64,000 bases of DNA. Source: Undaria pinnatifida. Taxonomy: Eukaryota > Sar > Phaeophyceae > Laminariales > Alariaceae. Location: contig JABAKD010000011.1 in assembly GCA_012845835.1 (NCBI GenBank), positions 11,847,865-11,911,864 on the forward strand, in the 5' to 3' direction. The notes beneath the pieces were generated by a model. The model saw only the letters and a list, made by a program, of their open reading frames with translations. It was not told the origin of the DNA and did no database searches. Positions 22,890 through 35,526 of this stretch are shown one piece after another (position 1 is the first letter of the stretch; each line of letters begins with the position of its first letter). Position numbers and translations under genes: made by a program.

Positions 22890-24194
22890 CTGGGTCACAT
22901 AGCTACTTCGAATATTTTAACTTGTAAACGTCGGTCGATGGCTAGCTGAGCTGTTCGTTAGCTCTGTTCGAGCGTTTCGCTGGCTTCAAGCTTAATTTTT
23001 TCTTTAGCAGTTCGCTCGCAGCTTTTGGTTTCCAAGCGAATTTTTATGTGAAGGAAGCTTTTCATTCGCAAGGTTTTTTATAGCCCATGATATAGTTACA
23101 TAGCCGTTAGCACGTGTGGAGTGTGCGTACTTTAGGCTATTTATTGTCGGTTTAATTTGAATTTGTTTGTTGCACGATTTTGTTCTCTGCACATTTTTTG
23201 TTTTTTTTCCTCCGATTGTTTTTTTTCCTCCGATTGTTTTTTTTTCTTTGCACCATTTTGGTCTGCACGTTTTTGTTTTTTGCTTGGCGTGAGTCTAGGG
23301 TGTAGAGCTACGCTTCACACACATACACCTTGGTTTTTCTTCTTCTTGACCCCTATACATTTGCACCCTAATGAATTCTTTTTGCGATGAAATTCTTGGA
23401 ATTAGCGAGGAATATTTTTTGCAGCGGTTACAAGGTTGGAATGTCCGCGATGTATGTTGCCACGGACCGCGTTGTCTCGTGCTGTGCTTTTGTGTTTCGG
23501 TTGTTGGTTCGGTTTCTGTTTAGGTCGTGTGTGTGCTTCTCTTTCTTTTTACGTTGACGGTGGTCAAGTTTCGGGAGGCATCGATCCTTGTTTTTTTTTG
23601 TTTTTGATCGACATGGGTCGGTGGCGCTCCCCTGAGGTCGCACCGGGGCCGACAACAGGACGATTCTTCAATGACGGCCAATCTATGATATCTCTGCGCG
23701 CGGAGAGGGGAACAAAATGTGACATTGTTTTGAGGGTGGTCGAAATCGGAGCGGAGGGGGGAGCCAATCGACCACGCAAGCGGTAATGGCCGGGTGCGTG
23801 AGGGTATATCGCGGTACGCCTTGCCTTTATCAGCTTGAACGCGAGGGCGCACCGTTCGGCAAACACTGCTGTCGGCTAGAGCTCGATTTGCTGCGGTTAC
23901 CACCCCATCGTTAGTGGTACTGCATACAGTGGTGGCGGCCCCGCGTTAGCACGGTACCGTTTTGTGCGGGTTCCCATTTTAGTGCGGTGAAAATCGCTTG
24001 TCGCGACCTCGTCCTACAGAGTACCGTACAATTCCGGGATACTTCTCCCTCTTTAGTGCGGGCTAGTGCATTCTGCCAAGGCATCGCACTATTGTGGCAC
24101 CACGACTGTAGCTATAATATTGTGGAATTTTCCGATTGGAATTTTCCAATTGGAATTTTCCAATTGGAATTTTCTATCGGAGAACACCAGGAAA

Positions 24195-24470
24195 CTGGGG
24201 ACTTGATGTGGGGTTTCGCAAGGTTTTTCCACGTGTCGGGTCACGTGTCGCTGCTACGGTCGGGTCGGGTCCGGTCAGGATAACCCGACCCAAATTGCGA
24301 AACTATAGTGGAATTTGACAGGCATTTTCACGGGTCTTTTCACTTCTCGCGGGTCGGGTGGAGTTGGGTCGGGTCGGGTTGTGTCGAATCGGGCCGGGTT
24401 AGGGGGACAGGTCGGACATGCGAGTTGAAAACATCCTGACCCGATCCGACCCGACCCGACCCGACCCAAA
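24195..24470. repeat. GGGTC/GACCC foldback repeat, copy 1
   Basis: GGGTCGGGTC arms facing GACCCGACCC arms, with an internal TTTTCACGGGTC boundary at about 24324. It is the same family as 25395, 35565, 41832, 58566 and 59935. Confidence 0.7.
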
Positions 24471-25394
24471 CAGTGAGAATTCGAAACCTCCTGGACTGTG
24501 ATAAAGCCCTGTAATTCCGTAGCCGCAGCATTCTGCTTTGTGAGTACTTGGTATATTTATAAGTTATATGGAAAAGGGAATATAATGTGCTTTTTTGTGG
24601 CGCAGTCGTCTGTAGGGTAACTGGTTTTTGGAGGTACACATTTGCTCTGATCCAGCGTACCAGGATACCGGGTACATTTCTCTGATGTTGTCTGCGTGTT
24701 GCGGGTTTTGGTGGCAATGTTTTTAAGCACCCTCGGTATGAACGGGGGGGGGGCTCAGTGTTGGTTTTCGTTGTCGTCGGTAGTAAGATGCCCGTTCAGT
24801 CTTATCAGGGCTGTTGGGTGGTCTACTGACCAACAGCGCAGTGGAAAGGGGGTGGAAAGTATGTTACCAGGAAATGTTTTATGATGGAACGGGAGGCGTT
24901 TCCTCTGAAAGGGGCCGTTGTTATGTGTGACGGCAGGCGCTCTTGGCATGTTTCGACCGAACTGCTAAATCTTACGCTTGCCACGTAGTGTTAGTGTATA
25001 CCAGGTACTTATATTACTACTATACTAGTATACTACGAACGGTACTGCTACTGCTATCGCTACAGCTAAAATGCTACCCTGTTGCCACAACTATACCTCC
25101 CTGAAAAATACGTACAATGGCGCTGAGCTTCTGAATTAGACTGGAGGGGTACGACAGACTAAAAAATGTTATCTATAGCAGGGAACCTCAGTAAACTGGG
25201 GAATACCTGGTATCATCTCCGTGCACGAAGAACCCGAGAAGATGCACGCGCTGCCGACTGAACTACGCGACTAATTAATGGATGCGATGCAGTATGCCCA
25301 ATGTAGTGGATGTTTGTGTCGCAGGGTGGCCTAAACTGGGAAGGATCCCGACTTTCGGAAATTCGAGAGGGTTCCGATACGGGTGAATTTAGTA

Positions 25395-25610
25395 GGGCTT
25401 TTCACGGGTCGGGTAACTTCTTGCGGGTCGGGTTGGATCAGGTGACCCGACCAGATGCACGAGGTTTGAAAACCTCCAGAACCGACCCGAACCGTGAGGT
25501 TTCGAACACCCTGCTGACCCGACCCGATCCCCCCCATCGAGATTGTGGAAGTCTCTTGACCCGACCCGCGGGAGGGGTCATGACCAGGTACCCGTGAAAA
25601 CCCGTGGAAT
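25395..25610. repeat. GGGTC/GACCC foldback repeat, copy 2
   Basis: It starts AGGGCTTTTCACGGGTCGGG and ends ACCCGTGAAAACCCGTGG. Internal blocks are GACCCGA...GAGGTTTGAAAACCTCC. The ends form an inverted repeat, as in a short non-autonomous DNA transposon. Confidence 0.7.
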
Positions 25611-26394
25611 TGAGCGGACCCGAACAAACAACAAACAAACGGCCTTTTTGAAGATCAGTCCGAAAGAGAGCCTTTCCGGGGCTGTGTCTATCCAAAAGAG
25701 CGTTGCCTCTCCACGCCGAGAAATTGCCCAGGCGGTTGGGTTTAGTAGTCCTCCGCTTGGTAGATTGTAATTTTCTGACAATATTCCCTACAAGGAACGG
25801 GGGGGACACAGGCTACGGTGCCCAGGGGATTACTTTCGGTGCCTTCGTTCGCAGCAGCGGCTCGCCGGGGTTACTCGCGCACGAGTGACCCCCCTGTTTC
25901 TTTGCGATCCTAAGGTGTCGTGCTGTCTTATAATTGGTTCATTTCGCAACACGAATCCGCAATGGCATGGTAAGTTGCACTTCAGAATTCTCCAAAAAAA
26001 CGCCTGAACATGTTTTTTTATACGTCGTGGAAGTACAGTCGTTCGTGCGAGCGGCTCAAAAACCCGGGTATGTATGTATGTATGTATGTATGAAAATGGG
26101 GAATATATTCCCCTACCTCAGCCTTGGTCGGAGATAATAGAACAGGCCCCGCTTGGCACTCCTGATCCCAATTAGTGGTGCAGAAACATAAAGCTCGAGA
26201 CGTCATCACGGTGTCGGTAGGTCACAGCCGACCATGTCTAACACGTGAGCGCAGTACTGCCCTCGGGTTATAGGGTCATAGCATGCCACATCATGGCATG
26301 TCGAGTACAATGGTACACTTTTTTTTTTCCAGCTGGGCCATCTAATCTCGTAAACAGCCCTCAATTGCCACAACGGGAGCGGTTGATGCCTCGA

Positions 26395-26650
26395 GGCTAC
26401 CACACACAAACCGGTGATTGATGGATGATTGGATGCTTGCGTGGATGGGTGAGAGGGTGGATCGAAGCATTGATGGATGGGTTCGCGGATGGCTGGGTTC
26501 ATGGATGGATGGCCTCATTGGTGGGTAGATAGGTGTGGGTGGATGGTGGGTGGCGGGGGTGGGTGAATGGGTTGGTCGGGGGATTGATTACCCATGGATG
26601 GAATAGTGGATGGATGTTTGGACGGATAGATGGATTCATAGACGGATGGG
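26395..26650. repeat. GATGGATG-type minisatellite
   Basis: Loose tandem GGATGGAT/GGATGGGT units over about 250 bases. Confidence 0.85.
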
Positions 26651-28309
26651 TTTGTTGCTGAACACCACTGTCTGAACACCACTGTCTGGTTGATGACTAG
26701 CATTTTTGCACCCGGCCGCGCGATTCCCGCAAGCACCGCCGTGATGTGATGACGAACCAAAAAAAAAAAAAACGAAACAGCTAGACTAGACTATATACCG
26801 ACGAGGGGTATTGCCTGTCTTACACGTGTTGTGTGTGTCGCTGGTCATACCACACCCACGAAAGGATCGATCGGGAGATCAAAACACCTACTTCGTATCT
26901 ATGCATATTATTATTACTATCGAAAATATGGAAACACACAGCATCATATTACATATCGTAAACTTGTCCTGAAAAACTATAGTCTGTCCTGTACCGGTAC
27001 AACATAACTTCTGATATACTTCGAAGTAATATAGATAGGGGTCGGCAAAATGGACACGAGACGAAGGTAGGACGGAAGCCAACCCTGCCTTGTCCGTACC
27101 ATAGGACGCGAAAGGCACCGCTCCGCCGTAATGGCGAGAACGGCATCGCGCCGCCTCTTGCCCTTCCACTGCCCGACACGACGGCCGAGAAACTTGCAGA
27201 ATACAAAGTACAACCCCAACCAAACCCAACCCACCCCAAACCAAAACCTAAATTATCAAACCCAAAATCGCAGCAAAGCAAAGCAAAGCAATTCAATCAC
27301 AACAACAACCTAAACAAATCATACCCAACCAAACCAGACAAACAATTGTAACGGACAATCTTCGTCTTGTGGACCCGAAGAACTCCCACCTCCTCCACCA
27401 AGAGACCCCAACACCCCTCAGCAGCCCCCGACCATCATTTTTGGGCAATCCTTTGGTTGTCTCTGCGAATAAATGCATGCTGGTGGACCCCGGTGCACGC
27501 ACACAAACAAACGCAGAGCGCGCCGTCCTTATGTGGGTCGTCGATTGAACGCAACGGGTTACCCACAAAAGAAAGACGGTCCGGTCCACTTCACGGCCAT
27601 CACACGCAAGCCACGAATGGGGAGCACCCACATTTTTAGGCTCCTTCGGAGCTCTGTACCTCAGCCGTCGAACGACCCTTCATAAAAATGCGAAGTGTAC
27701 CATGATCGATCATCATCAATCCCATGGTCCAGGGTGTGCATACCAAATCATTTCGCACAACGAAAACGGTACTCGGACGATTTTGGGTACTGGTAATGTC
27801 GTGTCGTTTGTTGCCGTAGTGGAGGAGTCCCGTCAAAAACGTTTCGGTCGAAATATTCTATCCCCCATCTTCAGCACGCCTCATCAACGACGTGCCCACA
27901 AATCCAACAGATTATGATCTATCAAAGAATATTTGATCCATCACGATCTAGACAATCTACATCCTATATATCTCGATATGATAAGAGGTTGTGCAGGGTC
28001 TTCGTAGTACAGATCTAACCCGGGGAACACATACTAGATCACTCAGATAATCCGACGTACCAGGCAGCATGATCTATACGCTATACAGATCACAAATACC
28101 AGGGGCCTGTCTTCCCCGACAGACACACACCATATAGATCAACGATAGGGATCTGATATGACCGATATGTGAACGCGTTTACCTTACACCATCGGTACAT
28201 TCCCCACTCCATCAGCACATGTATAGCGAGTGAGGGTGTCAAACCGTTGCCATGGCAGCACCCTTGCGGCACGCAGCCGAGTTAAATCGACACACCAAAC
28301 ATACGTGGA

Positions 28310-28445
28310 GGTGAAGTTTGACACACAACACACAACACACAACACATGGCATTGCGTGGAAGTGTACTTTGGCACACAACACATGCGTGGAGGTGTGGTT
28401 TGACACACAACACACGTGTGGAAGTGTGGTGAGCATAAGCTTCAC
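28310..28445. repeat. ACACAACACA minisatellite
   Basis: Repeated GTGGAGGTGTGGTTTGACAC and ACACAACACACAACACA units, three to four copies. The last copy runs into the dispersed GTGGAAGTGTGGTGAGC repeat at 28424. Confidence 0.75.
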
Positions 28446-29093
28446 ATTCACCCACCCGCCGGAGCTTATAAAAAAAAAACGGTTTGGAAACCGGGGTTGG
28501 CACCTACCGTGGAACAGAATGCCTATTAATAGTGCCCACCATAATTGCCCCTGCCTATAGCACAATGACACAATCTTTGCGCATAATCGCTGCTCGAGCG
28601 GTGTCGCGCGTAAGGCAGGGCCCAGCACAAGGGTAACCACCGCACACAACAATACATCAGCGGGCAGAGACAAAAATATATATGCTGACAACAATTGCGA
28701 CCCCCCCCCCCCCCTCCCCCCCTCCCCTCTCCCTCCGCGTCCCCTCTTTCCGTTTGGTTGGGACAAAAGGAGCGGAACCAAATGGCACGCGTGACAATTA
28801 CGACATGTCTTTGGTCCGACGAAACGGTACTCACCACGGTAGTCATGGCGACAAATCTCCTCCCCTACGCAGGACTACTCAACCAGCTGACCTACTGGCG
28901 GGTCTACTGGCCTACTGCCGTGTCTACTGCAGCATTTACAGCAGCGTCTACTGTAGCATTACAACGTCTAACGCAGCATTCACCTCAGCGTTTACTGCGG
29001 CGTTTACAGCAATGTCTACCGCAGCGCCTGCACTACTCGGGTCGGATTGCCCTTCCGATCCATACCTATCACGCATACCAATTGTTGGCTGAT

Positions 29094-29640
29094 ACGACCG
29101 GAGCCCTTGCATCACCCCACTCGGCTTTCTCACGCCACCGGCACCCCTTGGCATCTACCAGGTACGCAATACGAGCCCCCATAACCCCTTTACCAGACGC
29201 CACGCATCATGTGCGGAATACCTGCTGCCTTGTTTCATCACGGCAGGTAAGCGCGCTGTCATGCCTGCACGGGTACTGTGGTTACAACGCAAGCCCTCGC
29301 GTCACCGCACTCGGTTTTCTCGAGCCACCGGCGCCCCTTATCATTTATCAGGTACGCAATACGAGACACCAGAGCCCCTTTATCAGGCACCAGGCACCAT
29401 TTACGGAGTACGTTCTGCCTTGTTCCACCACTGCAGGCAAACGCGGTGTCACGCCTGCACGGGTACCACCGTTACGAGCGGAGCCCTCGCATCACTTCAC
29501 TCGGCTTTCTCGAGCGACATGCACTCCTGTACCCTGCACGAGGTACTCAGTACGACCTGTCAGAATGCCTTTATCAGGTACCAGGTACCTGGTATCACAT
29601 AGAACATACCGCCTTGTTCACCACCGAGGGCGGTCAAATC
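29094..29640. repeat. Three tandem copies of a ~185-bp unit
   Basis: Units begin near 29094, 29285 and 29470. Shared landmarks per unit: CCCTCGCATCAC..CACTCGG, TTTCTCGAGCCACCGGC, ATCAGGTACGCAATACGA, CCCCTTTATCAGGCACC, TGCCTTGTT.CACCAC, CACGCCTGCACGGGTAC. Together with the next repeat they create a 480-codon open frame that is not a gene. Confidence 0.85.
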
Positions 29641-29844
29641 CGCCTGGCACGTACTCTGCTATCCTGGTCATCCCTAAAGGCAACCAAACTTCACACCATC
29701 TTCTGAGAGGACGCAGACGCCTTTCGCACCCTCTGTTAGGCAAAGGGAAATCGACAACATCCTCAACGGTGAATAATCCAACACGGCCGTGTGTACGTAC
29801 AAACATGGTTTCGAATGCTAAGGTCGAAATCAAGTCAAGCCACT

Positions 29845-30125
29845 ACCAAGGTCAACGACCACGTCAAGGTCAAGGTCAACGTCCGTACCAAGGCCAGTCA
29901 AGTTCAACAGCAAGGTCAAACTCAACGTCAACGTCCGTACCAAGGCCAACGCCGATGTCAAGGCCAAAGTCAAGGCCAAAGCCAAGGTCAAAGGCGAATC
30001 CAAATCTGAGATCAGGGTCAAGACCGACGTCAAGGTCAAGGTCAGCGTCAAGGGCGAAGGCAATATCAAGTCCAAATAACAAAGTCAAGGTCAACGCCAA
30101 GGACAAGGTCAAAGCCAACAAAGTA
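29845..30125. repeat. AAGGTC-rich minisatellite
   Basis: About 280 bases of AAGGTCAACGTC, AAGGCCAA and related hexamer units. A further patch lies at 30775-30830. Confidence 0.85.
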
Positions 30126-30245
30126 GTGGCTCTATAGTGCCGGTTGCCCGATATAGTGCCTGTGGAATGGCTTGGCACATACAGGAATAAACGGTAGTGG
30201 CAGTATGCGGAATAGTGCCGGTTGACGCGATAGTGCCGGTATTTC
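30125..30245. repeat. AGTGCCGGTT dispersed repeat, copy 1
   Basis: TAGTGCCGGTTGCCCG, TAGTGCCTGTG, GGCTTGGCACA, AGTGGCAGTATGCGGA and AGTGCCGGTTG occur in the same order as at 39575-39700. A shorter relative lies at 55970-56090. Confidence 0.7.
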
Positions 30246-30857
30246 CGACAAATAATACCACATACAGGCGCAATAGAGGGACCACTGCTATACCGACGTC
30301 AACGTCCACGTCAAGGCCAACCCTCTTTGAACTGAAACACTCATCCCTCACAGCTAGCTCTTAACTTCCTTGCCCCGAACACGCCGGTGTACGGAAAACG
30401 TATCCCGCAAGACGAGCTTCTAAGTTGTTTGCCCCCAAACACGCCGGTGCACTTCTAAATGCGTAATAGCAAGCTATCTTCTTTGAGAACCGCAACATCA
30501 TTCCATCCCAACTCCAAGTAGTCTGTCCCGTCTCAAAAAACGGGCGCAATTCTAATGAGGTTAAGGATAAGGGTAACATTACCCCTTGCACGTAACGCCT
30601 TTATAACTGGAAACCCGCTTTTTGGGGGGGAATCACTTGGAATTAGAATGGGAAGTTTTTTTGGGGGCTCTGAAGGGGCTAAGGACAACCTTTTCACTAC
30701 TGCAACCAGCGGGCCACACAAAAACTTCAACAAGTTTCATCCCTAAATACGAGGGTGCAACTCTAAAAGAGCTGTAAAATTAAGGTCAAGGCCACCACCG
30801 ACGTCAAAATTCAAAGTCAAGGCCAAAGCTTTGTAGGGCAAAGGCGTAGGGTCACGG

Positions 30858-30974
30858 TCAAGCTTCTGGTCTCCGCCAGGACTGCAGGTCGTCCAGCGAA
30901 TTGTAGACGTCGTACAGCCCGCCGTCTGCCTCCGACGCCTTGACGATGTACGGCGACGCCTGCTTGTGCTTCAA
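30858..30974 (-). CDS. Sulfotransferase-like last exon (7)
   Basis: Acceptor CTCGACCAG|TTG on the minus strand, stop TGA at 30860-30858. It encodes LKHKQASPYIVKASEADGG and LYDVYNSLDDLQSWRRPEA. ASPYIVKAS is the usual C-terminal helix start in this family. A second AG 6 bases on (GAAG|CAC) is an equal alternative. The bases around the acceptor recur in the G-rich repeat at 31110-31160. Confidence 0.75.
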   Translation of the reverse strand: MKHKQASPYIVKASEADGGLYDVYNSLDDLQSWRRPEA

Positions 30975-33900
30975 CTGGTCGAGCGGTACAGTTTGAAGGG
31001 TGGGGTGGGGTGCGGTGGGACACGGTTTTGGTTGGGGTAGGGTATGGTGGTAGTACAAGTGTGGTGCGGTATGAATAGGGGTGGGGGTACGGTAATAATC
31101 AGGGCGGGGTACGGCCAGCTGTCCAAGCGGCCAAGTCGAAACGTTACGGTTTAAAGGGTGGGGTGGGGTACATAATTAGTAGGGGTGGGGTACTATATAT
31201 GGTATTGATGTACGGTGTTAGTCGGGATGGGGCACGGCATCAACACGGATGAGTGTGATTCAACTGTCTACGCTGCCAAATTCGAAGTGGTACAGAACAT
31301 AAAGTGGGGCGGGTTCTACACATAGGAGTGGGGCATTGTTTTAAATAGGGGCGGTGGGTAGAGTATCAAGGTAGGGTAGGAGCGGGGTACGGTATTAAGG
31401 CCGAGGGGGGACTTAAAACCACCCCCCATCCCCGGGTTTTCGGTTTATCTCGTGCCCTCAGCGACGTTCTGGACAAGTCGTGGTCACAGCGTCTTTCCTT
31501 CCTCTCAGTACATGTCATCGTTTTTATCGCGCATAGGGTTGAGCATTCCCACTTTTCAGCTTCTTACGCTCGCCGATTTTCATAGAATTTTGGCTAACTC
31601 ACGCTCTCGGGCTTTCCGCTCGTCAATTTTTACGCAAGAAACAGTCCCCACGAGTACGAGCATGCCCATGGTGAGACTTGAGCCCACGACCTTTGCCTCT
31701 ATTAATAGTAGGGACGAGATTCACCTACTCGTACTCCATCGGGCATGTCGACTATATACTGGCACGGATACAGCACGCACGAAGGACCGGCTTTCACCAA
31801 AATGTAGCCCGGGTTTTTCGAGGTTCTTTTGAAACACAGCACACACGTACCCGGGAAAGTGCAGACCGGGATAGCTCGCCGCCGTTGGGGTGGTCAAATA
31901 CAGGGCTGAATAAAAAAGGGCATAAAAGGGCGAAAAAACTCTGATTCTTGAATAAAAAACGTCATTTTTTTGTTTTTGTGCTCCGAGAAATGTGGATCTT
32001 GGCTGTAATCTCTCAAGTCTATTTCCAAGCCGTTAGTATTTTTTAGGCGAAACACCTACTCGCAACCACTTGACAAAATGTTCCGTAGGAACCCCCCCCC
32101 AGGCCTTGATAGGGGCGGGGTACGGCCTTCGACGCATGCTACGGTGGAGGTACACGTGGAGGTACACCTGTTGTTAGTCAGAGGATCCGCACTTGAGGTG
32201 GCACCCTACTTCGTCCAAACGCGAAAAAAATCGGGTAAAAAATGAAAGAACAACCCGATGAAAAAAGCAACCATGGCATTCAACCATGGCACAAGTGAAC
32301 AAACAACGAACATTGAAAAAGAGTAAGAATGACATTCAATCATAGCACAAGAGAACAAACAACGAAATCTTGTACAAAATCAACAACGATATTCAACCAT
32401 GGCGCAAGTGAACAGGTGAACAAACAACGAACATCATACACAAAATCAAGAATTGACGTTCAACCATGGCGCAAGTGAACAGGTGAACAAACAACGAAAC
32501 ATGATACACAATCAAGAATGAAATCCAACTATGGCACAGAGAACAAACACCCAACATGATACAAAATCAAGAATTGCATTCAACCATGGCGTAAGAGAAC
32601 ATTTCGACGTTTTTTTTATAGTTTATTGAGGGGGAGGGGCTAAGGAGCGCCCCGATGTCCAGAAAAAAAAGCCAAAAACGGGCTACTCCTACTGTACCAC
32701 GCGTTGTTGATCCCTCTCCTGGGCTACTACGGTATATAGAGGGGAGTCATCCCACGGTGCGAAGGGGTTGAACGTCTTGGCCCAAAACGCTTCTGATAAT
32801 GTTAATGTTAACGTTCATGTTCAAGTTAATGTTAATGTTAATGTTAATGTTAATGTTGATGCTGATGGTAATGTTGACATCAACGTTAACGTTAATGTTA
32901 ATGCTAATGTTAATGTTGGTGTTAACGTTAACGTTAACGTTAATGTTAACGTTTATGTTGGTGTTAACGTTAACGTTAATGTTAATGTTAACGTTAATGT
33001 TGGTGTTAACGATAATGTTAATGTTAATGTTAATGTTAATGTTGACCTCCTCCAGCGTAGAACTATAACTATCGGCTGTATATGATACCTGGTAGCATGG
33101 TTTTTACTCGAATATCGTTGTGTTCGTTTTGGAACTATCTCGATCATACACTACCGAATACAACTCTTGGTCGCGGTTTGTGCGAACGAGTGTCGTCGAA
33201 GTCATGTTTTTGGTGATGATGGATGATGGATGATAGATGATACTGAGCTCCTCGTGTTAGACCTCAGAAATTTCTTAGAATCTACTGCACTCCTACGGTA
33301 GGATGAGTCACTACTAATACTATATCACCATTAATACTACACCACAATCAATACATACATAGACTATCAGATAAAACTATTGTGCTGCAAGTCAGAACTA
33401 CTTAATATAACACTATTCCAAATACGTCAGCTGTGAGTTCGATCATTTTCAAGGTTCGACCTTAACCTTTTACCATGGCATTATTTAGCGCTGCCGCAGA
33501 TCATCCGATGTGAGCACTGGATTGGGTGAGGCCTGGTCGGAGGGCCTCGCCCGGGACGAACTCCGCGCTGATTGCGCTCTCAGCGCGGTGCCTCTCCTGG
33601 ACTTCAAAATGACGTGACCTTGCAGAAGAAGACTGCTAGTACGCTTGTAGAGAGGGTGGGAAGGTCTGTATTCTTCCTGCACCTATTCCCCTGTTCTTCG
33701 CTTTGCTGCTTGTCTCAGACGAACGTTCGAGGCACCGATACTCCAATCCCGACAATCGCACCAAACCACTGGAACCACCTTTTGCCCCAACGCTTGTTTC
33801 CCGCTGACTGATTGTCGATATTACTGTAGTGTTATTGAGCGCTGCCGCAGATCATTCAATGTAAGTAATGGATTGGATGAGGCCTCCTGCTCCGGCCGGT

Positions 33901-35135
33901 GGTCCTACCTGAACTTCGTGGAAATCTTTAGTTATTCTTAGGTAGCGGCCGGGTCTTGTGTTGTCTCACCCAAACTTACTTTCATTGTGCATATGTTTAG
34001 GCGTACTTCGGCGCGCACGCGGGGCAGTCTGACTCAAATGCCTGAGACAGTGGTAACTCGTTCGCGTGCGCGCGTAGGCGTGGTCCCGTGTCCTCTTGGA
34101 CGCTGGAGCCCGTGCGTCGACCCGATGCAGTACTTCCCTATTCTCTCTGTCATCCACCCCCCGATCTTCATGATCTCGTCGACCGCCGTACCCGTTAACG
34201 ACTTGCTCACTGAGCCCCCCACGCGGAAGGACTTCACGGTGGAGTGATCGGGCATGTCAAAAAAAGGTGGCCTCAAATAGCCTATCATAGCCTATGATAC
34301 CACGCGTGTAAAGAAGCGTGTTACGGTAGAGGCATTGGGGTATACCCTTTTTTGGCGAAAAAACATTTTCTGCATGACGGGGCTTCTTCACCGACAACCG
34401 TGGAAAGCTCATTCTGGCTGTGAAAATTTTGTCGTTGCATATCTAGGCCATGGGATTTGTTATTGGCCAGTACTCCCCCGTCCCCTAAAGAAACAGCTTT
34501 TTGCCTCAAGAAGAAAAAAAAAACTCCTCAAGTGGCTAGGAGCGTCGGAAAGAAGTTGCTCTTGTTGCTACTGTAGACACAGATGATTGATGTGATTGAT
34601 GCGCTGCCAATCTAACACTTGCTTATGCATGACAACTATTCGAATAGAACGTCATTATATACTAGGTTTTGACTAATGAAAACTTACCGAAAACGGACGA
34701 CCGATGTATCACGTAGCTTGCAAAGATGAGTATCGACCCTAACTTTTTTGTCGAACTCACAGCCAGCGTTGTTATAAGAACTTTACCAAAGAGTGCACCG
34801 ATACCGCAACATGCGTCTGAAGGGGAATTATATCGTATTGATAGATATTTTGGTCACCTCTACATCGCCGTTGAACCCCTTGCTCTTGGTCTTTCCGATC
34901 CCCTTAGAATACGACCCCGCCGCTTCCATCATACGCGCTCGCCAGTCCGGCACCGCCTTAAGTCGTTGGTTTTGTTTCGTTTTCAGTAGTTTGGGGGAGG
35001 GGGAGATGGGACGGGAGGGGACGGGGGGAGGGGGGGTTACGACTTAAGAACATGTCATTTTTTGTGCATCTGGAGGCGAATAACAAGTCCCACTCGTACT
35101 AATAATAGTACCAGGGTATTAGACAGCACTACTAT

Positions 35136-35178
<43 letters not shown>

Positions 35179-35495
35179 GCTTCTATAGACCAACTAAGCT
35201 ATAAACTTGTCCAGTAGTCTGGGCTGGTCGATGTTACTTGCTAGGTTACTTGCGCGGTCCCGGCGCGGTGGCTATTTTTGTCTCGTGAGTTTTTTTTTGT
35301 TAACTTTTTTCCCCCGTCGTGGGCTCGAATACAATCGACGGGGGGTTTGAAGCCAACCACATACCGAAGGGGAAGCTTTACTGCCATCAATACTACACCA
35401 ATACTACAATCAATACTGCAATCAATACTACAATCAATACTACAATCAATACTACAATCAATACTACAATCAATACTACAATCAATACTACAAGC

Positions 35496-35526
<31 letters not shown>

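Larger units (their letters stand above)
22890..30857. other. Repeat-rich DNA between the convergent genes
   Basis: No gene is supported between the two 3' ends. It contains T-rich stretches (23190-23340), GGGTC/GACCC repeats (24195-24470, 25395-25610), a GTAT run (26070), GGAT-type repeats (26395-26650), and further tandem repeats listed separately. The short frame at 23613-23786 (+) and its minus-strand counterpart have no recognisable domain. Confidence 0.5.

Noticed and set aside
23613-23786. 58-codon plus-strand frame starting MGRWRSPEV
   Set aside because: Short, no domain, no splice partners; both strands are open here by base composition.
28695-30137. A 480-codon open frame on the plus strand
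   Set aside because: It runs through a C run, three tandem ~185-bp repeats and the AAGGTC minisatellite; the protein is repeat-driven (Ser/Arg/Lys runs) with no domain.
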